From the NCBI GenBank assembly GCA_963513935.1, contig OY740773.1, positions 103,029,291-103,093,290 on the forward strand: 64,000 bases of DNA. Reading direction: 5' to 3'. The notes beneath the pieces were generated by a model. That model was given only the letters and a program-made list of their open reading frames with translations. It made no database searches and had not been told where the DNA came from. Made by a program: the position numbers and the translations under genes. The stretch comes from Aphrophora alni (taxonomy: Eukaryota; Arthropoda; Insecta; Hemiptera; Aphrophoridae). This document shows positions 46,091 through 60,000 of the stretch, in pieces (the stretch's first letter is position 1; every line of letters starts with the position of its first letter).

Positions 46091-48088
46091 TTGGTGAGTG
46101 AACTATTCCCTACTGAACTTATAGCCTAATTCCCTTGTGAACATTAATAAATTCTTTATTTAAAAGAAGGTTTATATAATAAACCTGCTTTTAAATTGTA
46201 AATGAACTGATATTTTGAACTAAAAAAACTAAAATGACCTAGATCATAAAAATCATTTCATATTTTCACAGAACCAACCATTCACTTAGTAATTGATAAT
46301 ATCAATCATAAATTTTAATTTGTGTATGTTAATGATTATTTTAATCGATTGTGAACCTAGTAAATTAGTTCCTTGAAAATAATAAATCTGACTTTGTATT
46401 CATATTCTCTGCTTATTTCATTTGTTTAATTACAATAATTATAAATAATAAAAAAATTATAATGTAGTACCGTAATGAATTAATTATAACTAATTCATTG
46501 TGATATAACAATGAAACTAATTACATAATAAAAAATATTACTTGTTTCCTTATTTACTACATATAAACCGGATCAGCCAATTATAACAATGTTTAGTCAT
46601 ACCAATTCAAGTTAGTTGTTTTTGAATATAATTTAAAACTTCACTATACAAATATACAAAACTCTAAACTAGCTGAACAGGGGGAATATCCTGTCACTTG
46701 TTACAGTGCTACCAAGTTATGAACATACAATAGATTCTATAATGAAATATAATTCAAAATTACACAGAGAAGAAAATACACATAATGGCCTGGTGTTAAA
46801 AGTTCCAATAATTTGGTATTATTCACAATTTTACTATCATTTCAGTAACATTCTTTACCATCATGTTCTAGTTAAACTCTTACAATCAGAGATAAATATA
46901 TTTTTTAAATAGTTTATACAAGCGGTACATAATTTAATCATGAGTGGTTAGTTTTATATATATCAGGAATGTATTGATGCTGGATTGCAGTCCAATGCTA
47001 AGTCATCATATTCCTTCCATGTATTAGGCCAAGTTATGGTCTTACATTTTCTGTCCATCTCTTTATCAGATGCACCATTGATCTTCTTTCTCTCAGTTGA
47101 TAACAAAAAACTTCCTTTGGGTGTCTTTTGATAATCAATTTAACCACCAATTAGTGGTTTTGTATTGATATTGTTTATACACAAAATATAGTATATCTAT
47201 AAAATTAAAAAAATATTGAGCAAAATTTATGGAAAATTTGTAGTGCATAATTAATAAAACACTCCAATTTCCATATCAATAAGATGATTTCAATGACATT
47301 GTTATCTTCAATTGTTATTAAACCTTATACGACTGATACAAAAGAGGGTATCCCATGATATGCAGATAACAGCAACAAACAGTGTAGCCTCCATTGTCCA
47401 ATGCAATACCATTATGTGGACAAACAAATGTTAATCTCAGCTAATGGCATTACAACACATCTATTGCTTTAACACTTGAGCAAAAGTATAATGAAATATT
47501 TATTGAACTTAAAATGAAATTGATCATAAAATACCCGAAATCAAGAACCAATGTAAAACCCAAACCGAAATACAATGGTTTACAAAATATCAAGTAACCA
47601 AATTTAGGCCAATGACAAATGTCAAAGTATAGTATAATACAAAATTAATAAACTCAATTATAATTACAAAGAAATAAAAAGTGGCCTTGATTCACCATTA
47701 ACAATGCCATCTTTATTTCCATTAATAAAAATTATTTACAGTTATTTTTATAAACAACTAGGGATAAATCAATGAAACACCAATTTGTTGATGCGTTTCG
47801 TTTTTGTTGAAGTTGGAATGAATCGTAATATAGGTACCGTATTTCAAAAAGAAGTCCCAATCTTTAACTTTCTATAGGGATTTTATATGTCAACCAATTT
47901 GTCTGAAAATGTCTACAGGCTCCGAGGTAACTCCAAAACCAAACCAAATAAAGCTAAATATTGTTTACTTGTGAATGACCTGTGGGGTTTTACCCCCGGG
48001 TATTTGTGTTTTGTTTGTTAACGGGAATTTCCTGCCTTTCTCAACCTTTTATAATAGTTATGATGTGTATTGTATTTAGTTTTGTAAG
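46091..48088. other. AT-rich intergenic spacer
   Basis: No gene supported. A possible very decayed reverse-transcriptase stretch (Y-A-D-N-S-N) near 47360 is too weak to call. Confidence 0.4.
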
Positions 48089-48128
48089 AGCCTCGTCAAT
48101 GCCGTAACTGGCGAAACCATGGTCGGCT
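48089..48128 (+). ncRNA. Second, weaker hammerhead-like motif
   Basis: AGCC (48089-48092) pairs with GGCT (48125-48128) as stem I. GCC/GGC (48101-48103 / 48110-48112) forms stem II. GAAAC, CATG and GTC follow in the expected order. The CUGANGA box, however, is replaced by TCGTCAA, so it would be catalytically dead or is fortuitous. Confidence 0.25.
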
Positions 48129-49014
48129 AGACCAAATAAATTATAGAATTTTACAAAAGATAAATTGTGTTTTATTTGTAAAGCCAAATAAACTAAAGCC
48201 ATTTTTAATTTATGAAAACAAAACGGCGGGTTATAAAAATAAAAATCCATTTTTTAAAACTTTTGTGCAATTTTAATTCGACAAAACAACTATTATTATA
48301 AAAATGATGGTAAATCATTTTAATATAAGTGATCGATTTGAAAAAAAAAACTTGTTTTTTCATTGTAGGTACTGTATTAATAAAACATAAAGGAAAAAAA
48401 ACAAAAGAAGTGAGTGATGTTTGCTGAAACTGATACCACCTATAGTTACAGATTGATAGTATCGTTTACAGTATAGGCCTACCAGAAAAAATGCTTTGCA
48501 ATTTTAAGAATTTCTTCTTAAATCACCCTCCTTAAGTCCTCATACAGTTATGTGTAATCACACATTCTTTCAAATAGTCCCTTAAAAAGATATCACAAAT
48601 TGTTAACTTTGGAAATCATGGTGGTCAGCTCAAAATTTCACTACCTCACCTATCCAGCAAGTTGGGCAGTTAATTGTTTAAAACTTTGAACCTGCACACT
48701 CAGTATACCACTGCGTACACAATATATCTTTGAGCGCATAGTATATCTATCTATACATACCTTTACATATACATATAACTTACTATAAAAATTAGCTTCT
48801 AACCACAACCATCATTTTGTTTTAATTTGTAGAATCAGATTGGAATTTTAATTATCTTATTATCTCAATCTTTCATTTTATTTCCCTTCTATTAAATACA
48901 TACATAATAAAAATAAATGTTATTAAGGCACTGGACAAACTTTCTCACACCCATCCATAAAACCAAACAAACAATTATTAATTATTGCCACAAAATGTCT
49001 GTACAGTAGTTATT

Positions 49015-49017
<3 letters not shown>

Positions 49018-49063
<46 letters not shown>
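49018..49063. repeat. Poly(A) run of 46 bases
   Basis: Uninterrupted A-tract; it could be the tail of a retroposed sequence lying to its left or a simple slippage expansion. Confidence 0.95.
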
Positions 49064-49065
<2 letters not shown>

Positions 49066-50401
49066 AAAAACAAATTATGGACATATTAGATTTAAACAAA
49101 TGATTATTTCAGTCATAAACTTGTCTACAAATCACATTTGATTAAATAATGATTAAATGACGATGATCTATGTTCATTTGCATTTTTGGAAAATATTCGA
49201 AAACATTTTTTTTTTTTTACTTTGTAGAAAGGTTTGGGTAATTAAACTTCAAATTTTATCAGTGGCAGCTCTCAGACACAGCCTTCCCAATAAAACAACT
49301 AATAAAATTTAATTATAAATTTGATAGTAGTTTTTCACTAAAATCTATTTAAAGTTCCTATAAGTATTGAAACAATGTGAAAACATTTGGCATTTGAAGT
49401 CTGGATTTCAGTTACGGACCTTGCCCATGTCCCATAACCTATAACACATTAAATTTAATACAAATTTGAAGATTTCAATTCCGCATGTAATGGTACCAAC
49501 CTCACTTATCTACGATGAAATCTAAATGCATGTAGTCTAAATGGAATATATAGCAAACAGCTGAAACCGTATTCATAGCAACAGCCAACACGTGTTCTTA
49601 TGGTCCATCCTCGAGTCCTCACGCATCTCTGCCACTGGCTATTGTGTTACTTAATAGAATTTCCTTATGAAATTATGATATTCAGTTTAATTAAAAAAAT
49701 ATGCTATAACAAATTTTAATTTGTAAGCATATTATTAGTATATTTTAAAAATAAAATACTTATACTAAAATTAAATGTTACTAGCGTACCAGTATTAGAA
49801 CTCTTGCAAGAGGAAACCCACCCCCCCCCTTTCACCCCACATCCGCATGGAGGGCAAATTGTGTTTGTTTTTATATAAAATTATATAATTCTAACTTTCA
49901 ATTTACTTATAGAGTATAAAATAAAATACAATTTATATTTAGCAAACATTTATTTTGCAGAGGAGGGAGGAATTTGCCGCCTGAACATTTCATGAAGAGA
50001 GGATGATGTTGTCTACAAACATTCCAACTTTAGTCAAAATCAAAATTGAGGTAGTGGGTGAAAACGAATCATTCATGAATTGAGGTAGGCTACTGCAATA
50101 CCGGGTCAACCCACAGCAAAGGTGGATCTAAGTTTAACGAAACTGTGACACATATTTTTAACAAATCATTAATATTTATAAAGTGAAGGTGCAATTCTCT
50201 TTCTTTTGACACCTCAGTTGTAAATATTGGTTGCATGTGAAAGCCGTGAAAGCCGCAAAAGAGATCTATACTCTTTTATTAAAGATTAAATTGTGTTTTA
50301 TTATCTTTAAACATGGAATTCCATCAAGAACCTTCGGTCTTAACAGTAATGAAAATTTAGACGTATTTTGGCAATTATTTGTAAAAATACATAAATAGGA
50401 C

Positions 50402-50403
<2 letters not shown>

Positions 50404-50434
<31 letters not shown>
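50404..50434. repeat. (GT)n microsatellite
   Basis: About 15 uninterrupted GT units. Confidence 0.95.
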
Positions 50435-50436
<2 letters not shown>

Positions 50437-53400
50437 ATATTAAGAGCCCCTCGCATGTTCCTCCACTGAATAGAATTACAATTTGAATAATATTATAAAG
50501 CTAATTATGAGAAATAATGTCTTTTATAATAATAATGACCAATTTTCTAGCTTTTATTTACAGTTAAAACATAAATCAGCAATTTTTCATTTTATGAAAA
50601 TATTATTAGAGCTGATTTTGAAAAAAAGGCGATTTTTTTTTTTTTATCTTATAGCAGATGTATCTAAAATTTTAGTTATTGAAAAAATGAAAATGTTGTA
50701 TAGCTAAAATATGCTCACATACCAAATTTGATCAAAATCTCTTGATTTGTTTGAGCTGGAGAGAACTGCACAGATGGGAGGTAGCAAACAGACATCACTC
50801 CAAAAAAAAAATACTTTCCTGAACTCAAGGAATCTTAAATTGAATATATCTAGGAAAAGTCATCATCGATATTTTGACCCATTACATAATTTTCTCTATA
50901 CTATGAATATGCAAGAAAGTATTAGCGTAACATTTTCTAATTGATGAATCATCCCATGCACGTTGATGAACCGTGATGAATAATATTAATTCAAACTGTC
51001 AAAACATAACACGTAATAATATAGTAGGTAAGAGTTATTTAATCTTAATTTGTAATAACTGTTAGAATTGATTGCATTGCCTTCCAAGAAACAACTTTGG
51101 GATTATTGTTAAATAAGCCATTTTAAGTATTGAACTGAATTAGATATAGGTAAAATTGTTACTGCATGTTATCTAATTTTATTGTGTGTCTCTAATTGCC
51201 TTGCCAAACCCAACCATACTATTTTCACTGGCAGATCAAAAACATATCTCCACAATAATTGTTTCAACTCCCCCTCGCCTGCCTCCCATCAACATTAATT
51301 TTTTAATATTTTGCTTTGTATCAAAATAAGAATAATAACAAATTTAAAAAAAAGTTTTATCAACAATCGAAATTTAAATATTACTGTGCAAAATGAATCA
51401 GATCAAACTTTTATGGCTCGAGTAGGGTAAACATTTTGATTTGTTTTTTTTACATTAAAATGTTACCCGAGTCATTAGGTCAAGACTTTATTAAGATCTG
51501 TTATTAATTAAAACGTTTGTATGAATTATAAGTGGTGTGGTTTAAGCCTGGTATTAATAATAACTATCTAAAGATAAACTGTAGACTTCCTGAATATGTG
51601 ATGGATCTAAGAGATAGATGATAATCTACTTACGTCAATTGAAACAACATCTCTTAAGTGTTTCTTGAAACAGTTGTTCGTCAAGACGTACTTAACATTT
51701 GTTAAACGTAAGTTTCTAGGGATAGGTTATGCTAACTGATTATCGTTTAGTTAATATTATTCTTCACCGATTTTTAGTTTCTGAAAAGCCAAAATCTATT
51801 GTTTTTTTACCTAATAATTACACTCTATAAATAATCACGATTCATATTATTGTTACAGATTTTCATTGCAATATTTAAAAAAATTGTAGGCCAAATTGTA
51901 CATTGTTTTCATTAAATTTAAAATATCCATTTTAGTTTTTAAAGTAGAATTAAATCATAAGTCTTTTCTTTTAGTCTAACACTAAATAACCTAATACAGA
52001 TATATCCACATATATTCACTGCTACTGCATATATCCACATTATTTTAATATTCACAGGCAGTTAATGGATTTCCATTATTTAATTTAACACGCATAATTA
52101 TTATGTTTATACCTAAACTTTTTATTTTCTATTTTATTTATTTTATTAGTTATTAAGTTTTGCGAAAGTTTTACTGGTGTTTGTGTAATATAGTCAACAG
52201 TTTCTTGTGTACATATATTTGTTAGTTTTGTGCAGCGTGATCAATTGGTGCCAAATTTCATTCACACTAACCGTTTATGTTCTATATTTGTAGTGAGTAG
52301 TGGATGTGTTTAATAATTACATTAGGATTAATTTAACATGAATAACCTTGATTTAATTAAAAGTCAATTTGTGACTAATTATTTTCAAAGTGAAATGTTA
52401 TTAATGGTGTGACTAAAAAATTGACCTTGAATTGGGTAGTCACACTGAATTTAAAATGGCCATGTCAGTGATGTGTATGACCATCATTCCTTGTGTGTTA
52501 TAATCTTGAACGATTAAAATAATTATGGCCTAAGACATCAATTAATTTGTTATTCATAGAAACAAGGAAAAGAATTTTGGGCCAGAGAGTATTTTTCTTT
52601 CAAGTTCTGAGTATATTTTTGCAAATAAAATATAAATTAAGTTGAAAAATGTTTTACCCTGAGCCAATGAATAACTATGAACATATTATAAAACCATTTT
52701 ATTGTTATGTAGAGTTAAATGTCAAAGAAAGAAAGTAAAAGATTTATTGAATTACTTTTATTTGTATTTTAAAAAACCTAAAATCTGGACTATAATTTGT
52801 TTTTTCCTCAAATGGTAGATGTTTATAGAATCTAGTTCTTCGCTTTGTTTGATCTCATAAATATTTTAGTTGTTTCATGATTTTTAGGGATTTGTACATA
52901 TATCAATATTTTGGCCTAAATTAAGTTTTTTTGATGTAAGACAACTTTTTTTCCTAGATACCTTTTTGAAATGATTAGCGAACACTTTTATTAAACTTCA
53001 ATTCAATGACATAAACTCTGAATTAATTATTGTGTTTTAAAACCTAGACCTACACAAACCATTGAAAAAGACTTGAGCATCTAAAATAACAAGCTTTAAT
53101 AAAAACAAGTCAGTACAATGTTTAATTAACTGCAGCAATTTTAAGTTTTATTTTATTCCATGTAACTGAAGATTTCAAACACAAATGTTTCCTTGGTTTG
53201 TATATACAGTAAAACTTTAATTAACTGTCAAGGGTCCAAATTGAAGTTGTGTGGGATATTAAGAATAGAATAGGTTCTAGCTGCCACTAGTACCACAAAC
53301 AAATTTCATTTTAAATTGCATGGTTTTTCTATTGTAATGAAAGTAGGTTTGGACAATAAAGTTCAATTTGATATACTTCTTTTTAATACAATATATAAAT

Positions 53401-54014
53401 TTATGTTTACATTTGATATGGTTAGAACAATAATACTATTGTAAAGATAAATTGAATAACATCAAAGTGCTTTCATGTTGTTCAAATTAAATTACACAGT
53501 ACCAGCAATTTATTGTACAAAAGTATTAAAATTTAATAGACAATAGCACAGAAAACTTCTTTTTTTTCAATTGTACTTTATTTAGACCTTATTAACTTCA
53601 TCTTTACTATAACCAATAATAAATATTTTATATCAGCTAGTAACAAAGAGCAAACAAACATTTTAAGAAGTAAAAAAAGTCCTGTCACTTTGTCACAGAA
53701 CTACCACATTTGGACAGAGGGAAAGTATGCTTAGGCACAATAGATCGACATTTTTTCAGTCGTCTAATGGCTTAAACAATCTCACAATAAACAGAAACTA
53801 GCAGTAATAAGGTAACGGATAATTGAACTATTACTGTAGTCAAGGAATGTACCTGTGTAGCAAATTTTTATTGTAAAAAGACAACATATTTTCTTAAGCT
53901 GTGTGTATAATTACTGTTTATTGTTTTTAATTTTACAAGGTATAATGTTAAAAAATATTTATCAAATAATAACTGTAATTTTATTTTACAGTTGAGATTC
54001 CATAATAGCCTAAA

Positions 54015-54078
54015 ATGATTTTCAACATGGAGGGACACAGGAAAGGTATACTTCGTCAATACATGGCTAGTATAGCAG
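54015..54078 (+). CDS. Tret1-like transporter gene 2, first coding exon
   Basis: The exon begins after TTTACAG (53991), so 53992-54014 is 5' UTR. ATG is at 54015 and the donor GTAATT starts at 54079. It encodes 21 residues plus one base. The R-K-G-I-L-R-Q-Y-M-A-S-I-A segment aligns with K-G-I-V-R-Q-Y-I-V-A-I-S of gene 1. Confidence 0.9.
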
Positions 54079-57000
54079 GTAATTTATGCCACTAATTACA
54101 GTTAATTATTAGCCCAATACTTATTTTCCATATTTTTAATTTCTATAGTGTTTAAATAAATTATATACTAAAGAGTTTAGTATTACTGTATTACATAGAT
54201 TGTAATATTTTCATTGTTTAACTTTCAGTGCTTGAATGTGAAAATGTTACATTAGTGTTAATAATGATCTAATTTTAACATTCCTTATTTAAAAAAGTAC
54301 GGGGCAATTTGTATGGTAATCACAAAAAATCTTCTACTCTCAGGGTAGAAGTAGTAATTTATAATGAGAACAGACTTGGCAAACCCGAGAGAACCTAACT
54401 GGATCTAAACTTTTTTATAAATAGTCTTGGGTTAGATCCCTTTCTTTCATTTTTCCTATCAGGTCTTGACCAACTCTTTTTCTCTTCCAACCCTGACAGT
54501 ATTAGACTATTCGAGGACTAGAGGTTTTCATTTTATGTGCTTTCTTCCTTTTTTTATAAAGCGAAGATGACTAAGAGGTTTTTTGTCTTTAAACAACAAC
54601 AAAAATCTTACTACCATTTTTTTACTGATTTTTACACTTCTTAATTAATTTTCAATAACACTATTTTTCTCTGTCTACAGGGATGATCCAATGGATTTTT
54701 TTAGCAAGATCAAATTTTGACACCCCCTCCCTCACCAAACAACATTTTCCCAATCATTTTCTAGTCATTAACAATGGGAAATTTAATTATTTAAAAAAAA
54801 AGAATGTCTTTTTCAAATGCAAAATAAATTTGTTATAAAATGCCTTTTACACATAAAAAATGTCAAAACAAATTTAGTTTGCAGAAATGAAGATTTATTA
54901 TTTTTTATTATTTAACATAATTAACCTAAATTGAAGTAACTGATGTGTTCAATCATGGTTACAACAAGTTTAGAAATAAATAAAGCAAACTTTGTTTTTA
55001 TTTAAGAATAGTTTAATACAACTAAACATGTGTTAAAGTTCAATAAATTTCAACCATTACTATATGATATCAGTCACTTATATTTATTAATGGACTAATA
55101 TAATATTACTTTTCTCACACAAATTCATGTTCATGTAACACTAGAAATAAAATTAATCTGCTTATACCGGCAACTAGACTTTCCAGAACTTGCAATGAAT
55201 CTAATTTTATTCTATTAAAAATACACAACAAAAGCTTTAACGTAATATGTTTACTGCTCAAGACACATCTGTTTTCAACAAATAAAATCTTACTTCATGA
55301 AAACCCATTCTACAATGTAGAAGAGCTCTTTAAGTTTAATTCTTAAAAATAATAAAAGTAAGTTAAAATGAAATACAATATTAGTGTTCCGTACATAAGT
55401 GAAAACTGAAAGCAAGTTATAAAACTAGAGTCATGATCTTTTAAGCTTTTTCGAGTTGCAAACATGCTGGAAAAATTAGTTGTCAAGTTGAAACTTACGA
55501 AATGTAAAAGGCTAACTAATGAGCATACAAATTTGCCTTTGTATGTAGAGTGTGTAAAATAAGTTGTGATACACCTTGATGTAATTTAAATGAATTGCTA
55601 CACCAGAATGTAAAAACACTACCATACCTATTATAAAACTTTTTCTGGTTATTGTCACGACTTATTTTACACTCTGTATATATGGTGAATAGAGTGCTAG
55701 GAATTTAGTTACTAAATATGTGGTAAATGTTAAATTGTTAGCTTCAAAGTAAATCTTGTGAAAGTAATTCAAAATATATGTTTGTGACACCATACAAAAT
55801 GAAAATTTTAAAATAAAATGATTTTGTTTTTAACTGGAAAGTGTGGCGATGATGGTGGCTCCCATTTTTAATCCATGTGATTTTAACCCTGGAATGGTAT
55901 ACTACTACCGAGATACGTTATTGGTATAGTATCGTATTTTTTACGTTTGTAATTGTAAACATTTGTGGTTGCCATGAAAATAAAACAACAACAATTTGCA
56001 TAACCAATTATTTTTTAATACTGTTAAAAGTGTTATAAACACATAAATTTGGTTACAATTAATAATTTTTTATTAAAGTAAAAATATGTTATTTGAATGT
56101 GAAACATTTGAAAATAGCTTAAGTTAATTTTTTTTATATACAAAAATTTAACATAGAGTCAGTAACAAAGGTACTTTACAAAGTATAAATGACATGTAAA
56201 TATATACAAAATAAGACGAGTTTCAACAAAAATCTAATAGTTGCAAAGATTTCCAACAATTTCAAAGTCCCTTTTGTGTGCTCTCCAAGCATATTGCTGA
56301 ATTGCAGCCACAGTATTGGGTTTGCGTTAGACTCTGTAATTAAGTTCAAAAGTTAATTGTAAGTTTACATACCACCTTAAAAGTAAATTATAAGTGAAGC
56401 CCTGACCTATTTAGTTATTTTTATATACGTACCTGCCGAAATTCAGAAGTTCTCAGCACAGCTATGACACACCTCTCCTTGATGCTCCAGGCAGAACGCT
56501 AAGTCACCTATATCATTGTCACTGTCAGTTTCGTCTATTATTTTGTCTATTTCTGAAGGTCTAAGTGCCATTGTAAACAAAAACAGTTTGTATAAATTAT
56601 AGAAATTAATATCAGCTTAAAAAAAAAAAATTATAATAGAAATTTTAAATATAATCACCAAAAAAACTCTAAACACAATCAAACAGAAAAAGTTACGTTA
56701 TTGGTATACATTCGTAAAAATTACACAATGGTAGTTCCTGACCGAGTATGCAACTTTCTAAAACCAGTTCCACTGTCTTACTGACCTTGGTGGAGGATGG
56801 GGAGAGCTTACACAAAGGGCTGGTAAAGTCGGAGCGCAAACAAAACAGTACCAGCCAAAATTAATTTCGCCTTCGTAAAAATCACGATAGAATACCATTC
56901 CAGGGTTAAGTAATTCATAGGGTAAATTTATAAAAATCATATAAAAAAATACACGGAACACAGAGTAAATTTAAAACTAAATCTTTTCATAAAAACATTG

Positions 57001-60000
57001 TAGGGACAAATATAATATTTATACACAAAAAGTTAGGTTATAAAGACCTTAGAGAAAGGCAAGCCTAATAAATAAATAAATATATATACGAATAGACACA
57101 CATTTTATGAATTAGAGAAGCCAAGAATAGTTTACTAGAATACATTTGAAAATTTTATTTCTGAAGGTCTATTACTAAAAACACAACCGAGCTCAAACCT
57201 GTATAATTTATTACTTTGCTAGTTAACTATTACTAGTCTGCTCTGCAGCAAGATAAGGACTCTATTAAAATAAGCCTCACTGTTCCCTGGAATTAAATGT
57301 AAACAGACACAATAAATCTAGACTAGTTAATGAAAACTATAAGAGTGCAACTTATGATGTACATAAAGAAGGGGGAAAAAATACAAACATTTAATTAATT
57401 ATGTAACTTTGAATAAATATATTAAGCTCTTAAAATAGCTTTGATTCAAATATAATAAATAAATAGAATGAAAATGTTTACCAAATGAGGTTATATTTGA
57501 CAATAATCTTATGAAAATCAATAATATAGTTAAAGTTTTAATCACTGGGAGCTATCATATAGGGAAATTCAAACTTGACACAATTAATTATGTTAAGATG
57601 TATTTTATGTTTATTATAAATCAATTTAACAAGATTTTAAGTAAATATGATCAAACAAACAAAACAATTTAGTAAATATGTACTAAGTTGATGTTTCAAG
57701 TATACAAATCAGTTTAGTATAATTTGAATTACAAGTTGTAGTCAGTGATTGATGAAATGTGAAGATATTTAGACAGCACCAGTCTAGATTCTAACAATTA
57801 ATTGTCCACCATTGCTTCTTGAATAAAATTTAAAATAATTTCTGCTCCAATAGATTTGAGAATTGTTTGACATATTAATAGAAAGAAGTCATAATAAATT
57901 AATTAAAATGGCTTACCAACAACTGAATATTTAAACATTTGATTTTCCAAGTATAAAGAAGAAATTGTAAGTAAAATATGATATAATATATAATTATTAC
58001 TTTTTTTAAATATATAACTATATACAAAAAAAATAAATATACTACATGACAATAATGAAGTTTTAAAGACAATTACAGAAAAAAAAATAGTGTAACTCTC
58101 ATTATGATCTTGTTCTTTGGGGTTCGACCGCGTCAATATTGTCTGCAAGTTGAGTACAGACGACGTTGCGGGCACTTTACAGATGTCCATTCTCAAGGCC
58201 TAACAAATGTCAAGTGAAGCGAGCCATCCTAGGCCTGAGCTTATATAGACCTGGGAGTGGACCCTTATCGGGCCGTTGCCCTTTGTCGGGCCAGGGACCT
58301 TTGTGTAACTCTGTTATATTTTTATATCTCTATAACACTCAAAAAGGTTTTAATTGGGCTTTATTAGTAATTTTAAAGATTATGTAGTAGTAAAGGAAGT
58401 TTATTATAATTTTTTTAAATTCAATTTTATTCTCCATTTGAAGTTTTGTTTTGTAAAACATTCATTACTTTCATTTAAATCATTATATTTAATACATCAA
58501 ATTCATGCTGTCTTCTTAGTTGTAGAGCTTTGGAACCGTGTAGTACTGTTATATAGGAGCAAACATTTTAGAAAGGAAAATACTTTTTTTTTAACTTTTT
58601 ACATGTATATATTGTTCAGATTAATTTTAAAGTCCTCTACCTAAATCACAAGATTGATAAACATGTAACTGCATAACAAACACATGAAATGCTAAAAGGT
58701 CAAAGTCCTCGCTTTACTCAGACAATTAGTTTGAGACTAATAATAATATTGATAAATTGTTAGTGCCTAAGAAATATAAAATTCTAATATATATATATAT
58801 ATATTAGCCCTAACCTATATTTACAGTTATTGGTATTGAAGCAACTGTGTATTCCATTTGAAGAGAGCTCCTTTGTTCACTAACAAATCTAGTAGACTTT
58901 TTGTACATAGTTCTAACTCTTCTTAAAAAAAAGTAAGGAACTTGCACTGGCATCTATAGACATTAACTACAGATGGATTATTACTATCTCATGAAGAAGG
59001 AACAACATGGGCTGGTGTTTATTCAGCACTATTATAAGTTGGAAAAACAAGACAGGCTTTCATGGAGAAGTTATGGCTGTCTGTTACATTGTGAAAGCTC
59101 TTCAGAAGACTAAAGAGTTTAATAAATTTGTTCTTCTGGTTAATTCCATTCAAGCAATAACATCAAATAAATACCCTTCATTACAGACAATAAAAGAGTT
59201 AAGAACAATGATTAGACATATTAAAGCATGGAGAATATAATACTTTCAGAGGATATCATCTCATGTAGGTATAACAGAAAATGAGGAGACCGAATTTACA
59301 GCAAAGAAGCGACCACACATCAGGCCACAAAATCATTACCAAATGTTAAGATAGGTAAATGTTTTACTAGACATTGACCAAAATTGATAAATTGGTTTGA
59401 ATTGTTGGTAATAACTGACTTGAAACCATTGATAATTAAATAATTTAAACTAATTTTAAGAACAAAAAAAGGAAATGTGTTTATCAAAAATTAGAAGCCT
59501 AAGAACAAAACCTCTGGGAAGAATAAAAATAAATGCAGAAGAATCAAAACCTATCATGATTGTCTGGCTGCTCATTTAAAACAAATATATAATTATATTT
59601 ATGAGTTTGTACATTGTCCTATCTGTAATGATATAGATTCAGACTTGAACAAAGACCACCTACTACTACTGTGTATTGTGTTCTAAATTGGAAAAGATGG
59701 ACAAAACATGAAAACAATCTTACAATGGTCTTAATCCATATTATATCTGTCACAAGATTTAAAGAAAAGCCCAAACCAAAAGAGTCTCAAAGAGAAAGAG
59801 TGTTTATACAAATTATTATATTTGTTTCTGTATTACCTAAATAATTATTAAGTTTTCACTTGTAAAAAAATAATAATGTACAATATTGTTGTTACAGTTG
59901 TTAATGTTAGATAATGATAATGTTGTTAATGGTTGGTTCATTTAAATAATCAAGCTGTATCAACCAGCTGCGTCACTTCCTCGTTAACTTGCTGTTCCAG

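Larger units (their letters stand above)
48129..53990. other. Spacer upstream of transporter gene 2
   Basis: AT-rich. It holds a 46-base A-run, a (GT)n tract and the repeat shared with 9.5 kb (50770-50905). At 53209 there is a CAGTAAAACTTTAATTAACTG phrase resembling a Tigger-type terminus without a partner. No gene recognised. Confidence 0.5.

Noticed and set aside
47340..47470. Possible LINE reverse-transcriptase Y-A-D-D box (reads Y-A-D-N-S-N)
   Set aside because: Only four residues fit and no neighbouring RT motifs could be read.
53209..53290. Tigger-like terminal phrase CAGTAAAACTTTAATTAAC
   Set aside because: No matching opposite end or target TA pair located; could be chance or a fragment.
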